This document shows, in pieces, positions 32,718-43,284 of a stretch of 64,000 nt of DNA; positions within the stretch are counted from its first letter, which is position 1, and each line of letters starts with the position of its first letter. This DNA comes from Myotis daubentonii (Eukaryota > Chordata > Mammalia > Chiroptera > Vespertilionidae). The position numbers and the translations under genes were made by a program. The stretch covers positions 178,935,849 to 178,999,848 of the forward strand of contig NC_081842.1 in NCBI RefSeq assembly GCF_963259705.1. The letters run 5' to 3'. The notes below the pieces were generated by a model. That model searched no databases and was not told the DNA's origin. It worked only from the letters and a program-made list of their open reading frames with translations.

Positions 32718-33068
32718 TGTATTTTGTGAACTAAATGATGCTCCCTAAAAATCCATGTTGAAGCCTTAACTGTCTATGTTTATGGCATTTGGAGATGAGC
32801 TTTGGGGAAGCAATTAGGGTTAGATGAGATCATGAAGGTGGGGCCCTGGTCTGATGGAATTAGTGCCCTTAGAAGAAGAGGCACTAGAGAGGTTTTTTTC
32901 TCCCTTTGCCATGTGAAAACACAGGAAGAAGGCAGCCATCTACAAGCCAGGAAGAGAGCTCCCATGAAACTAAATCTCACCTTCCCTTTCCAGAACTGTG
33001 AGAACATAATTTTTTTTTGAACCACTCAATCTATGGTATTTAGTTATGGCAGCTTAACTGATAAGACA
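32718..33068 (+). mobile_element. MLT1-type LTR (ERVL-MaLR), solitary
   Basis: Sense MLT1 landmarks in order: 'ccatgttgaagccttaactg', 'ggcatttggagatgagctttggggaagcaattagg', 'gaaggtggggccctggtctgatggaattagtgccc', 'gccatgtgaaaacacaggaagaaggcagccatctacaagccagg', 'ccagaactgtgagaacataa', then 'ggtatttagttatggcagc'. No internal retroviral genes accompany it, so it is a solo LTR left by recombination. Confidence 0.88.
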
Positions 33069-33355
33069 CTGTGATTTTGCCTTTCTCCTTAAGAGATCTG
33101 GATAAGCTCTATCTCTTTCTTGCAATGCAGTTTTCTCGATGGTAAATGAGGACATTGGATTTGATTAGATTATGTTTAAGGTCCTTTCTATATTTGAAGT
33201 TCTCTATTTCTAATGTACTCTCAGATGTCATTGATGAAAAGTATTGCCCCTTTCAGGGATATTTCAAATTTTCAATCAAACAATTGAAGTAATAGTCTTC
33301 TCTTCCCTCCTTCTTCTTCCTCTTTCTCTTGTTCTCTCTTCCTTCCTTCCATTAT

Positions 33356-33359
<4 letters not shown>

Positions 33360-33413
<54 letters not shown>
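33360..33413. repeat. (CT)n microsatellite
   Basis: About 27 uninterrupted TC units following a CTTCC-rich stretch. Confidence 0.98.
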
Positions 33414-33416
<3 letters not shown>

Positions 33417-33419
33417 AGC

Positions 33420-33835
33420 TATAGGTGATAGAAAGCAAATTTGAATGTAAAAAGAGGAATTTATTGGTTCAAAAATCTAAGGAATGGTCTAACTACTAAC
33501 ATCGAGAAAGATGTTAGTAGGGTCTTAGGAACTCTAGAACCTGGGCTCAAAAGCTGAAAGACCCACCCCTCATTGCTGCTCCTTTTTGTGAGTTAATTCC
33601 ATTTGCTCTTAGTGTAGGTCAGTGTCCCCCTGCTCTCTCCTCCCCCAGATGAGAGACAGAATAGGAAACCTTTTGAGTTTAACATCTCATAGCATCTGCC
33701 ATTAGGAGGAACCAAACTTGACATTCTGGGTTTATATTTCAAAAATCCCAGAGGAGAGACTTTTTAGCCCAGCTGGGTCCAGGTGCTAGCTCTGGACCAA
33801 TTAGCTATGGCTAGGAGTCAGAGGAATTAAAAACC
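33420..33835. other. Dispersed-repeat-like sequence, family not assigned
   Basis: 'aaaaagaggaatttattggttcaaaaatc' and 'agctctggaccaattagctatggctaggag' recall the unassigned repeat near 24.8 kb. Confidence 0.3.
33493..33520. repeat. Perfect 11-bp hairpin
   Basis: CTACTAACATC (33493-33503), loop GAGAAA, GATGTTAGTAG (33510-33520). Confidence 0.97.
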
Positions 33836-34219
33836 AAGTATTACTTAGTACCCATGGAGTCTGGGGTAGGGCAGTTCCTGGGGTAAGGGAGCATGTACGT
33901 GCTGGTTCAACATTCCAAAGGAATACAATTATCATACAGCAATGGATTACCCTCACCCCATACTCTCTTTCCCCTCCCCCCACCCCTTCCCCCACAATTA
34001 GCACACTGTTGTCTTTGTCCGTGACTTCTTTCTCTTTTTTTCCCCTTTGTTGCTCAATCCCTCCACATCCCTGCCTCCTCACCCCATCCCTCTGAGAGCT
34101 GTCAGCCCAGAGATGAATTTTTAATGGTGGGATTTTAGGCCATAATGAGGGTGCCACAAGAATGGAGCTGTTGGCCTCAAATGTTGAGAACAGCTGAGGG
34201 GAAGGTAAGAATATAATCC
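33836..34219. other. Unassigned, locally C-rich sequence
   Basis: CCCCTCCCCCCACCCC-type patches at 33971-33994. The 155-residue minus-strand frame across 33801-34268 shows no recognisable features and crosses a MIR. Confidence 0.35.
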
Positions 34220-34345
34220 TCTTGATCTTATTAATGAAACAACTAAGGCTTAGAGAGTTAAATAACAAGTAAATGGTAGAGCTGAGACTGAAACCCAGAG
34301 GGTCTGACTGTAGACACTGTATTCTTCACCTCTAGGTTATCATGC
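34220..34345 (-). mobile_element. MIR SINE
   Basis: 'attaatgaaacaactaaggcttagagagttaaataac', 'gtaaatggtagagctgagactgaaacccagagggtctgac' in reversed MIR order. Confidence 0.72.
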
Positions 34346-35615
34346 CCACAGCCATAAAGCACCTGCCACTCTTTTTCAGAAGTACTTACTAGGCATCATA
34401 ATAGCTACTAGGATGAACAGGAAAGATAAGGCCATGTCCTGAAAAAACAGTCCAATCGGGATACAAACAAGCACATGGGTCATTGGACTACAGTGGCCTT
34501 TTATGGACACAGTGAAAGCCTTTCCTTACTGGTCTGATGTACAGGAAAGCAGGAAGCACCTAGCTTTTCCAGGGGAGCCATAGAGTTATGTCTGTCTCAC
34601 CACCTCCCTCTACCGGGCCAGCCTGAGAGCCTCTTGTTATTGCAGAAGCAGGGGGAGGGCCAAGGCTGTGGCCTGTCCCAGGGGCCATGGCCTGCCTCCT
34701 TGCAGACCAGCACTGAAGCCATCATGATGGGCACCAGGGCTCCCACAGTTCCTTTAGCACCTCACTGTGTAGGCTGGGAGGTAGCTACCTGGACATTCAG
34801 TACGTTTTCTAAATCATTTTCTATATCTGAAGTACTTCACAATGAAAAAAACTATGTTGCAGAGAATTTCACAACATGGGAACATATTCATGAAATAGTT
34901 TCAAATGAAATAAGTCTGGTTACAAAGCAATTTCTTTGGAATTAAAAATTTTTTAAAAGTAAAAATATCAAAGATATCTAAATAAGTGATGAGATTTTTA
35001 GTATTTTTTATTTTGCTGTATTTTCAAATATTCTAGGAGGAATGTGTATATTTTTTAGAGACCAAAAATAAGTTATTATTGTTCCTAATATGATTACTCC
35101 CAAGCCTGAAGTCAGCTCAGGACAGTATTTGCCTTTCTGCCAATGCACTGAATAGCCCCTATTGGCGACTTGAGCAGCTCATCACCTTGCAGTGTGTTTC
35201 TGAGTGATTCCCCTGCATCCTTTTCACAATCTCATATTCTGTCTTATTTGCCTGAAGGAGTCCAGCCCCATGGCTGTGGAAAGGAGGCTGCATTTTTCTA
35301 GAAACTGTAGTTGAAAGCAGGATGAAGGCAGGTATAAAGATGGAAAGGCTGCCAGATGAGATGTAGCCTCAGTACTACATCTGAAGTACTAACTGAGATC
35401 CATGATCTCATCTAATCCTAATTGCCTCCCCAAAGCTCTATCTTAGATCCCAGACATGCTGATCATGGATCCATGGAAATGTAATGTGCTTCTAAGTGCG
35501 CAGAAATGGTGCTTTATGGCCTACAGAAGGCCTTCATGTCCACACACATGCTTTACTAGTATAGTTACAACAACTGTTTGCTGTTCTGCAATAAGCTGCT
35601 ATTCCAAGTTCCTCT
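34346..35615. other. Unassigned sequence, AT-rich at 34800-35090
   Basis: The AT-rich block resembles old A-rich retrotransposon remnants, but no family is recognised. No exon. Confidence 0.3.
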
Positions 35616-35619
35616 GCCT

Positions 35620-35895
35620 TTGCATTTACTGTGTTCTCTCCTCCACCTGTAAAAATTCTACATTGTTCATTTAAAGTGCCTCCTCTCTGAAGCCTTCCCT
35701 TAAGTCCAGGAAGAATTAATTAACACCCTCCTCTGTACCACCAGAGCACGTTGTATGTACCTGACATTTTCATAGGCAGTTTATAGTAGGTATTGGAATA
35801 TCGCTGTTTTCCCCACTAGAACATGACCTCACAAGGGCAGAAGTAGAGTCTTGTTCATCTTGGTGTACTCAGCATTTAACACTATGCCTGGCAGG
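35620..35895 (+). mobile_element. L2 LINE 3' portion
   Basis: 'ctctctgaagccttcccttaag', 'cactagaacatgacctcacaagggcagaagtagagtcttgttcatcttgg', then 'ctatgcctggcaggtgg'. Confidence 0.68.
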
Positions 35896-35924
35896 TGGTC
35901 AACTTGGTTGACATGGCTTAAAGG

Positions 35925-36065
35925 CAAGCAAGGTAGTTAATATCACCTCCTTTTCAGAGAGGAGCAAATGAAGCTCACGTTGCCCTAAATCTCTCAGCTA
36001 GGAAGTGATGAAGTTGGGATTTGAACCTAGGTTAGTTTGACTACCAAGCCTGTCTTTTAGCACCA
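35925..36065 (-). mobile_element. MIR SINE
   Basis: 'tctctcagctaggaagtgatgaagttgggatttgaacctaggttagtttgac' is the reversed MIR head region, preceded by a weak core. Confidence 0.7.
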
Positions 36066-36118
36066 TGATTAACAGTCATCTCTATTGTCACCACCATCAT
36101 CATCACTATCATCGCTAT

Positions 36119-36153
36119 CTCCTCCTCCTCCTCCTCCTCCTCCTCCTCCTCCT
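36119..36153. repeat. (CTC)n microsatellite
   Basis: Eleven uninterrupted trinucleotide units, flanked by CAT/CAC-rich sequence. Confidence 0.97.
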
Positions 36154-36887
36154 TCCCAGTGACAGTATTGGGATAGGAACATTACATACACTAGTTGAAT
36201 TAATAAATGTACTACTGCCATCATTATTATTATCACTCTCCCCCTCTTCCTACTTAACGTAATTTCTCTCTCGTACCTCCTGCCACAGGAGTGTGTTGAC
36301 TACTGAAGAATGTCAGTACACCTTAAGTTCCTTTGTTTCTCCTGTAGTAGCTAGCATAGTTCTGACATAAACTCATTGACTTGACTTGTTGGCCTTCACA
36401 TTCTAGAATGAGGAAATGTCAGCATACTTTGAGGGAAGCTGGAGCACAGCTTGACCATATCCTGAGTATAAAGCTGTCACTCTTCACATCTCCAACTAAA
36501 AGTTTAAAGTTGGCGTGGAACTTGAGACTCAAAGCCCATGATTTACCTCCTTTTACATTGATTTACAGAGTAATTTTGTACAAATCCCATTATATCTATG
36601 AGCCTTTTAGTTTCTTCAGGTATAAAAACATGAGAGGTAATGTTTCTGACTCCCTTCACATGTGTGGTATGAAGACTTCCATGGGATCACATGTGTGAAA
36701 CTGCTTCTCACTCTGGGGAGTCCTCCACATGGGCAAGACTTTTATACTATTAAAAGTAGAGGGAATAGAGTCATGGGCTAATGGAACAACCTATCCTCTC
36801 CTCACTCCAGCCAATATTTTGTGAAATCATAGATCTAAGCTCACTTTTCTCTCTTCTGAGCTATCTTAGATCCCAGCATCCATTTTG

Positions 36888-36890
<3 letters not shown>
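36154..36890. other. Unassigned sequence
   Basis: No repeat or exon recognised. A 105-residue frame at 36381-36698 has no recognised domain. Confidence 0.35.

Positions 36891-36972
<82 letters not shown>
36891..36972. repeat. (GT)17-(GA)n compound microsatellite
   Basis: GT units at 36891-36924 pass directly into GA units to 36972, then imperfect GAAAGA. Confidence 0.98.
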
Positions 36973-36979
<7 letters not shown>

Positions 36980-38037
36980 AGAGAGAAGAGGCGGTGAGAC
37001 AAGGAGACATAGCCACATTATCCTGGAATTCTGCAAAGCATGTCCAAAGGGGATCTTAGGATTTGACTTGTATATATGCAACTCTCATTTGATGGTGCTA
37101 TTTTAAACACTTCTCAGTTGGAAGGCTGGCAGCTCTGATTGCTTTTCAAAGCCCTGGCTTTTATCACCATCGTTTTCTTCATGCATAAATCCAGGCAATG
37201 TCCCCACCTTCTGTTTCCTTTCTGTCTTTGAGCTGAGAAGTAAGCAAGATGCAATTTAGTAGTTGGGCTTGAGAGGGACTGGATTGCTTCAGAGACATCA
37301 TTGCTTTAATTGACTTGCTTGCTTTCGGATGAGTCATGTTCAGTTCGAGTTGTTTTCCTTTAACTAGAGTTGTGCTCTTTTCCTGTGTTTTTTTTTTTTT
37401 TCTTTGTCCATTTTCTTCTTGTCAAGAACAATCAGCATAGTCCTGGCTTGGAAGGAAACAGTCTTTCTCCTCTCTCCTGGAATTAGAAGGGGCTGCTCCA
37501 CACTTGGCTGCATTTGGATGATGGCTGAACTTCTCAGTCCCCAGCTGTTCTCATCCCCAAGGTCAAGCTCTGCCAAAGCTTCCTATTCCCCCAATTTCCT
37601 GCTCCCCTGCAACATCTGCGCAGAGGTAGTTAAGACTCCTGAGGGGATCCTTTCAAACAGATGTTTGCATTTTTAAATTTCTAATCTGTAATCTGAATAT
37701 TTCTGGAAACAGGTAAACAAGTTCTTTGAATTAAGCAGAAAGGTCTTAGCAGCAGGGAGTGGGAAATGTACCTGTAGAATAAAAGTCTGATTAAGGTTTG
37801 GCAACTTTTAGTCAATAGAGGAACATAAGAAACTGTTCAGTACAGCTCCTGACACCTAAGTGGTCTCCTAAGTGTTTATGCATAGAAGGAAAGGAGGGAG
37901 AGGATGGAAAGCACTGAGGGAGGGGAGGAGGGACATCTTCGATGGCTCCTTCTTTACCTGCTATTGATGTTGAATTTCACAGGTCTCTGACCTGGGCCAC
38001 CTTCTCTATCTACACATTCTCTCTAAACTCCTGCTAC
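36973..38037. other. Unassigned sequence
   Basis: Contains a T-run at 37389-37401. No exon or repeat family recognised. Confidence 0.35.
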
Positions 38038-38150
38038 CCAAAATGAGGTCTCCAGGCCAGCAACACCTGAGATAGCTTGTGTGCTATCTCAGACTCACTA
38101 AATCAGAATCTGCATTTTAACAAGATTCGAGTGTCCATTAACACACATAT
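38038..38150 (-). mobile_element. MER5A-like hAT-Charlie fragment
   Basis: 'gaggtctccaggccagcaacacctgag', 'ctcactaaatcagaatctgcattttaacaag' follows reversed MER5A. The end is decayed. Confidence 0.6.
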
Positions 38151-38234
38151 AGCTTTTAATGCATTTGCTAATGACTCCTAAATATGCTTTTTTAATCCTG
38201 ATACTCTTAGGAAATTTAGATTCATGTGTCTAAA

Positions 38235-38538
38235 TGCCCACTGCCTACTGGTCTTTCTTACTTGAACGAACAGGCAGTAATCTCAAACTTTATATGACTA
38301 AAAGACAATTCTTGATCCTCCATACTACTTCTCTATTTTTCTTCTTCCCTAGAAATGGCAGCACCACCCAAAAATGTACATGTTTTTTAATTCTCCCTTT
38401 TTCTCACTGCCAGCATTTAATTTATCAGTTAGACCTGTACATTATTTTTCCAAGCATATATTAATTTCTCCCACTTGTCTCTATTCTCACTGCTACAAAC
38501 TTAGCCCAAGCCATCATTTTTTGGTTTGAATTACTATT
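38235..38538 (+). mobile_element. L2 LINE (5' part), split by the ORF1-only LINE
   Basis: CT-rich sense L2 text ('tactacttctctatttttc', 'ctcactgctacaaacttagcccaagccatc'). It continues after the insertion at 40723. Confidence 0.55.
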
Positions 38539-38907
38539 CACTTCCACTTTCTTTTATTGTTATTTATTTTTATTTTTTTATTTAAATTAAATCTTTATTG
38601 TTCAGATTATTACATTTGTTCCTCTTTTTTCGCCCCATAACTCCCCTCCTCCCAGTTCCCGCCCCACCCTCCGCCCTCACTCCCCACCCACTGTCCTCAT
38701 CCATAGGTGCACGAGTTTTGTCCAGTCTCTTCCCGCATCTCCCACACCCCTTTCCCCCCAAAGAATAGTCAGTCCATTCCCTTTCTATGTCCCTGATTCT
38801 ATTATGATCACCAGATTATTTATTCACTTGATTCTTAGATTCACTTGTTGATAGATGCATGTTTGTTGTTCATAATTTGTATCTTTACCTTTTTCTTCTT
38901 CCTCTTC

Positions 38908-39989
38908 TTAAAGGATACCTTTCAGCATTTCATATAATACTGGTTTGGTGGTGATGAACTCCTTTAGCTTTTCCTTATCTGTGAAGCTCTTTATCTGACC
39001 TTCAGTTCTGAATGATAGCTTTGCTGGATAAAGTAATCTTGGTTGTAGGTTCTTGGTATTCATCACTTTGAATATTTCTTGCCATTCCCTTCTGGCCTGC
39101 AAAGTTTCGGTTGAGAAATCAGCTGACAGTCGTATGGGTATTCCCTTGTAGGTAACTGAGTTTCTTTCTCTTGCTGCTTTTAAGATTCTCTCTTGCCGAA
39201 CTGGTTTGGCTCAGTGGATAGAGCATCAGCCTGCAGACTGAAGGGTCCCAGGTTCGATTCCAGTCAAGGGCATGTACCTTGGTTGCGGGCACATCCCCCC
39301 AGTAGGAGGTGTGCAGGAGGCAGCTGATCGATGTTTCTCTCTCATCGATGTTTCTAACTCTCTATCTCTCTCCCTTCCTCTCTGTAAAAAATCAATAAAA
39401 TATATTTAAAAAAAAAGATTCTCTCTTTGTCTTTTGCTCTTGGCATTTTAATTATGATGTGTCTTGGTGTGGTCCTCTTTGGATTCCTTTTGTTTGGGGT
39501 TCCCTGCGCTTCCTGGACCTGTAAGTCTATTTCTTTCACCAGGTGGGGGAAGTTTTCTGTCATTATTTCTTCAAATAGGTTTTCAATATCTTGCTCTCTC
39601 TCATCTTCTGGCACCCCTATAATTCTGATGTTGGTACTCTTGAAGCTGTCCCAGAAGCTCCTTACACTATCTTCGTATTTTCAGATTCTTTTTTCATTTT
39701 GCTTTTCTGGTTGGGTGTTTTTTGCTTCTTCACATTTCAAATCTTTGCCTTGATTCTTGCGCTCCTCTGGTCTGCTGTTGGGAGTCTGTATAGTATTCGT
39801 TATTTCAGTCCGTGTATGCTTAATTTCTAGTTGGTTCTTTATCATAACATCGAGGGTCTCATTAGATTTCTTGAGGATCTCACTACATTTATTGGCAGCT
39901 TCTAGACAGTTGTTAAGAGACCTTAAAAGTGTGGTTCTGAACTCAATATCCTCCATTGACAGTTTTGTCCTGTTTTTTTGTCTCCGCAT
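38908..39989 (-). pseudogene. L1 ORF1p-like pseudogene, one stop and one SINE insertion
   Basis: ORF1p is the L1 RNA-binding trimeric chaperone. The first segment (39989-39681, 102 residues) starts MRRQKNRTKLSMEDIEFR and has a coiled-coil-like KSNETLDVMIKNQLEIK region. A TGA at 39681-39683 interrupts it. The frame then continues with RRM-type sequence including RIIGVPEDEREQDIENLF and ATPRHI-like TTPRHIIIKM (to about 39430). After the Ves (39195-39427 including duplicated target) it resumes in phase with TETLQARREWQEIFKVM and LQPRLLYPAKLSF, the C-terminal domain, ending at 38908. Without the 233-bp insertion it is 849 nt, or 282 codons plus a stop, with a single internal stop. It cannot make full-length protein now. 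Confidence 0.9.
39195..39414 (+). mobile_element. Ves SINE inside the LINE ORF1
   Basis: A-box TGGCTCAGTGGATAGAGC, B-box GGTTCGATTCC, ATCGATGTTTCTCTCTC body and the tail AATCAATAAAATATATTTAA. Exact target duplications AAGATTCTCTCTT lie at 39182-39194 and 39415-39427. A well-preserved B-box indicates a fairly young copy. Confidence 0.97.
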
Positions 39990-40688
39990 TTTTTATGCTT
40001 TCTTGGTGCACCCGCTAGTGGTCTTTGTGCGCAGTCTTGTTGTAGTTAAGCCTTGATTGTTGTGGGCAATACCGGGGGTGATTTGACCTCCAGGCTAACT
40101 GGCTATGAGAGTCAGCTGTGTCTGCAGTGGGAGAGCTTCTGTGCTGGATCTCTAGGGCAGTGCTAATCTAGCGTTTGCCTGAGGCTATCCAGCAAATGGC
40201 TCTGCGCAGGGCTTGGGCGGGGCGGGTCCCGGGATCTACAGGGCGGGCCGGAGCGAGCAGTTATGGCTGCTCTCAGTTCTGTCCCTAGGGGCTCTGCCTC
40301 ACAGAGTCCCAGCAACCACTGCAAACCTCGGAGAGAAAGCTGCCTTCGAGTTCCGACTGAAGCCAGACAGTCCCGCTTCTCCCGTTTGAGTCTGGGTCCC
40401 TAGAGACTCGCCCGGATCTGGAGCTCAGAGTCTGAAACTCCCTCCCTATTGAAAACAACAACCGTGCCCTCTGCCTCCAGCCCGCTCCGAGTGCACTCCG
40501 CACCTTAGTATTTCACTTTAGCACTGTGCCTCCTCTGAGTCTGGGTATGATATTCTCTTTCCTCCTTCCTCCTAGTTGTAGAATTTCCACTCAGCCAGCC
40601 TTCCTGTGGTTCTGGATGATGTCCGTTCCGTCTTTTAGTTGTTTTTTGAAGTGGTTGTTCGAGGCAGCAATCTCCGGCGTTAACCTAT

Positions 40689-40701
40689 GCCGCCATCTTG
40701 G
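40689..40701 (-). promoter_or_regulatory. YY1-type site at the LINE 5' end
   Basis: CCAAGATGGCGGC on the minus strand lies 7 bp inside the element's 5' border. In L1 elements a YY1 site in this place directs accurate start of transcription. That role is inferred here from position and motif. Confidence 0.6.
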
Positions 40702-40722
40702 TTTCTCCTCACTTCCACTTTC

Positions 40723-41295
40723 ACCTTATAGAAGCCATTTGCCAAAAAGCTGCTGGAGAAATCTTTTGAAAACATGCATCTTGTCACTTTCCTGCTTAAA
40801 ATCTTCAAATGGCTTTCCCTTTCATCTAGATTCTAGAATATAATGATAATAATAACATTTTTACTTTAGTGGAAAATTTCATGAGATTTATTGCCTACCT
40901 GCCTCTCCAACCCTAACTGCATCCCTTGTCTTCTTTTCTACTCTGCTCCATACACATGGTTGGTCCCTCACCTGGGGGCTTTTGCATGAGTTATTCTTGT
41001 TGTTTTGAGAGCCTTTCTTGATCTCAACATACTGGTTCTTTCCTTGCAACTCAACTCACAGCCCAAATGTCACCTCCTTAGATCAATCTTTCCTGACCCT
41101 ATAATCTCAATTTGCTTCAGTTACTGTCTGAGATGTCTGTGTAATACTCATCACTGATGTTTGCAGTTTTGGTTGGTATGTATGCATGCATATATTTATT
41201 ATCTTTCTCCTTTAGAATGTGAACTTCTTTTGAGCAGACCTTGCCTGTCTTTACCGGCTATAGTGTTGTGGTGCACAAACAGGCAAGGTCCCTGC
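40723..41295 (+). mobile_element. L2 LINE (3' part) resuming after the insertion
   Basis: 'gtcactttcctgcttaaaatcttcaaatggctttccc' at 40785 is a clear sense L2 block. 'ccaaatgtcacctccttagatcaatctttcctgaccct' at 41065 and 'ctcctttagaatgtgaacttcttttgagcag' at 41208 follow in order. Confidence 0.75.
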
Positions 41296-41829
41296 TGATT
41301 TTAGACAATATTTAAGCAAATTATATAATTTTATATGTAGATTATTGAATAGAACCTTTTCAGTTGCTCAGGATTGGCAACTAGACCAAAAGCTGAGGTC
41401 AAAGGGAAATCCAGTGCCAAATGAATGAGGCCAGACCCTACTTTGAGGACTCTGGAAAGCTTAACCATCATCCAAACTCTTTCATCTCCATGTAATTATA
41501 CAAAGTTTGCATAAATAGGAGACTGAGGAGGAGAGGAGGATGACCAGGGTCAGACATTATTGGCTTGGGAGGAGTACTGTGGCTTTTTCTTTCCCTCCCC
41601 AATCGATGTAAGTGAGGGAATTTCCAAGGGAATTACTTACAGAACTGGGGTGCTTTCAAGAAGAGGAAATTGGTATCTCATTTTGGGGCAAGCTGTTTAT
41701 TATTACAGCAGAATGGCTGATCTGACCAATGGTTTTCTAAGTATGGTGCCCTTAAGACTTTGCATCTGCTTATAATAGAGGCATAACTTGGTTTCTTACA
41801 ACTCAGGCAACTAGAGTTATTCAAGAATA
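41296..41829. other. Unassigned sequence
   Basis: No feature recognised. Confidence 0.35.
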
Positions 41830-41918
41830 GAGGGAAAAGCTCTAGATAAGAGATACTCTGGGAGGGGGTGGGTAAAGGGAGTAGAATGGGAGACATCTGT
41901 AACAGTGTCAACAATAAA
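41830..41918 (+). mobile_element. Bat-type L1 3' end fragment
   Basis: 'gggagggggtgggtaaaggg', ACATCTGTAACAGTGTCAAC, then AATAAAAAA resembles the 3' terminus of bat L1 elements. The Ves at 41931 targeted its A-tail. Confidence 0.55.
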
Positions 41919-41930
41919 AAAGAGAGCGAT

Positions 41931-42142
41931 CCCTGACCGGCTTGGCTCAGTGGATAGAGCATCGGCCTGCGGACTGAAGGGTCCCAGGTTCGATTCCAGT
42001 CAAGGGCATGTACCTTGGTTTCGGGCACATCCCCAGTGAGGGGTGTGCAGAAGGCAGCTGATCGATGTTTCTAACTCTCTATCCCTCTCCCTTCCTCTCT
42101 GTAAAAAAAAAAAATCAATAAAATGTATTTTAAAAAGAAAAG
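41931..42142 (+). mobile_element. Ves SINE
   Basis: CCCTGACCGGCTTGGCTCAG head with GGTTCGATTCC B-box, ATCGATGTTTCTAACTC body and an AATCAATAAAATG tail. Target duplications AAAAAAGAGAGCGAT (41916-41930) and AAAAAAGAGATCGA (42143-42156). Sequence closely like the copy at 39195. Confidence 0.95.
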
Positions 42143-42156
42143 AAAAAAGAGATCGA

Positions 42157-42809
42157 CTTAGACTATAGCATCTCTCCCTGTATCTTATCATCCCAGAGGA
42201 GGAAGGGAATGAGGGGAAGAGGAGGTATCTAGGGAGCATTCAAGCCTTCTCTTTACCCACAAGTTCCTCATACCTAGGCCTGCCTAGGGCAGGAGTTAGA
42301 GGAGGAGGTGAACATTAAACTGGGATGAGATAACTGATCCAATCTGGTCTGGACATTTTAATTCACGAAAGTGACCAGGAAGCTCAGAGGCCTGTTAGAC
42401 ATGTTATTAAGGGATAGATTCATCAGAGAAAAGAGTGATGGGAAAAAAATAAAACTCTTTCATGGTTACATCCCATCAACTTCAATCTCATCAATAAATC
42501 AGCTACAAATTTCCACCGATAGACCACAAAGTGTACAATCTATCTAGAGATAATTAAAGACAACATCACAGCCTTCCATTCCCATTTGCCATTGTGTGGA
42601 AATTCTGAAACAGAATGGTTTCACATTGCAGATGCAGACTGGCTGGTGAATTTTGCTAAAGGCTCTTGGTAGGGTGGTGTTAAGGAGAGCTGAGTTGCGC
42701 ATTTGCTTCACTCAGTTTCATTTTTTTAGACCCTTTGAAGTCTGTATGACACCTCCGCAACAACCTGCGAATGCTTTCGATCAGAAATTACTTTCCAGTT
42801 ATTTTATAA
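42157..42809. other. Non-repeat sequence, possibly conserved noncoding
   Basis: The part at 42425-42780 shows no decayed-repeat character and contains CTAGAGATAATTAAAGACAA and 'gccattgtgtggaaattctg'. Conservation cannot be judged from one genome. Confidence 0.25.
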
Positions 42810-43155
42810 CTAGAGGTCCAATGCATGAAATTCACACAAGGGTAAACCTTCCTTCCCCCGGCTTCCAGCTCTCGCAGCCCCAGCCCTGGCCCTGCCCCCT
42901 GCCCGCACCGCCTTGGCCTGTCGCTGCCCCATGTCTGCTGCCACACACCCCGGATTCCCCGGTTCTGCGGAGTCCCCCTCGATTGATTGTCTCTGCAGGG
43001 CGATTGTAGGGTGATGACAGGGCTCCTGACCAATCGCATGGCACCGGCCTTGGCTGGCCTGGTGCCAGTGCATGTCATAGTATGGTCATCTGGAAGGTTG
43101 TCCGGATGGTCCTTCTGTTTGGTCTATTTGCATATTACGCTTTTATTATTATAGA
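42810..43155 (-). mobile_element. Short Helitron (HeliBat type)
   Basis: The 3' CTAG is at 42810-42813, followed inward by the half-palindrome around CAATGCATGAAATTCACAC. The minus-strand 5' end is TCTATAATAATAAAAG with ATATGCAAAT just inside. Flanks are host A (42809) and host T (43156). Only 346 bp and noncoding. Confidence 0.88.
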
Positions 43156-43284
43156 TTTTTTATAACACCTAGGACAAGATCTGGCACATAGGAGACAATA
43201 TCTATTGTGTTAATCAGGAAATGAATTTATAGATGCAGCTAGATTGTTATAGCCAGGGGAATTTTTTTTTTGGGGGGGGATCAG

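Larger units (their letters stand above)
38552..40708 (-). mobile_element. Full-length ORF1-only LINE (half-L1/HAL1 type)
   Basis: Exact 14-bp target duplications TCACTTCCACTTTC (38538-38551, 40709-40722) show a complete insertion. On the minus strand the order is 5' UTR (40708-39990, starting GAGGAGAAACCAAGATGGCG), an L1 ORF1 (39989-38908), a 355-bp 3' UTR with AATAAA (38594-38599) and an A/T-rich tail. No ORF2 (endonuclease/reverse transcriptase) lies between ORF1 and the 3' UTR. A Ves SINE with its target duplication adds 233 bp, so the original element was about 1.92 kb. HAL1-type elements of this design are known in several mammals and use L1 enzymes in trans. A deleted ordinary L1 is the alternative. 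Confidence 0.85.

Noticed and set aside
32718..33068. Possible endogenous retrovirus with internal genes
   Set aside because: Only a single MLT1-type LTR is present. No gag, pol or env-like coding sequence is visible on either side.
33801..34268. 155-residue minus-strand frame
   Set aside because: No recognisable domain or start context, and it crosses a reversed MIR and a C-rich patch.
39195..39260. tRNA-gene-like sequence with A-box and B-box
   Set aside because: It is the head of a Ves SINE, with target duplications, a CT body and an A-rich tail. The same applies to the heads at 4136, 29553, 41931 and 54814.
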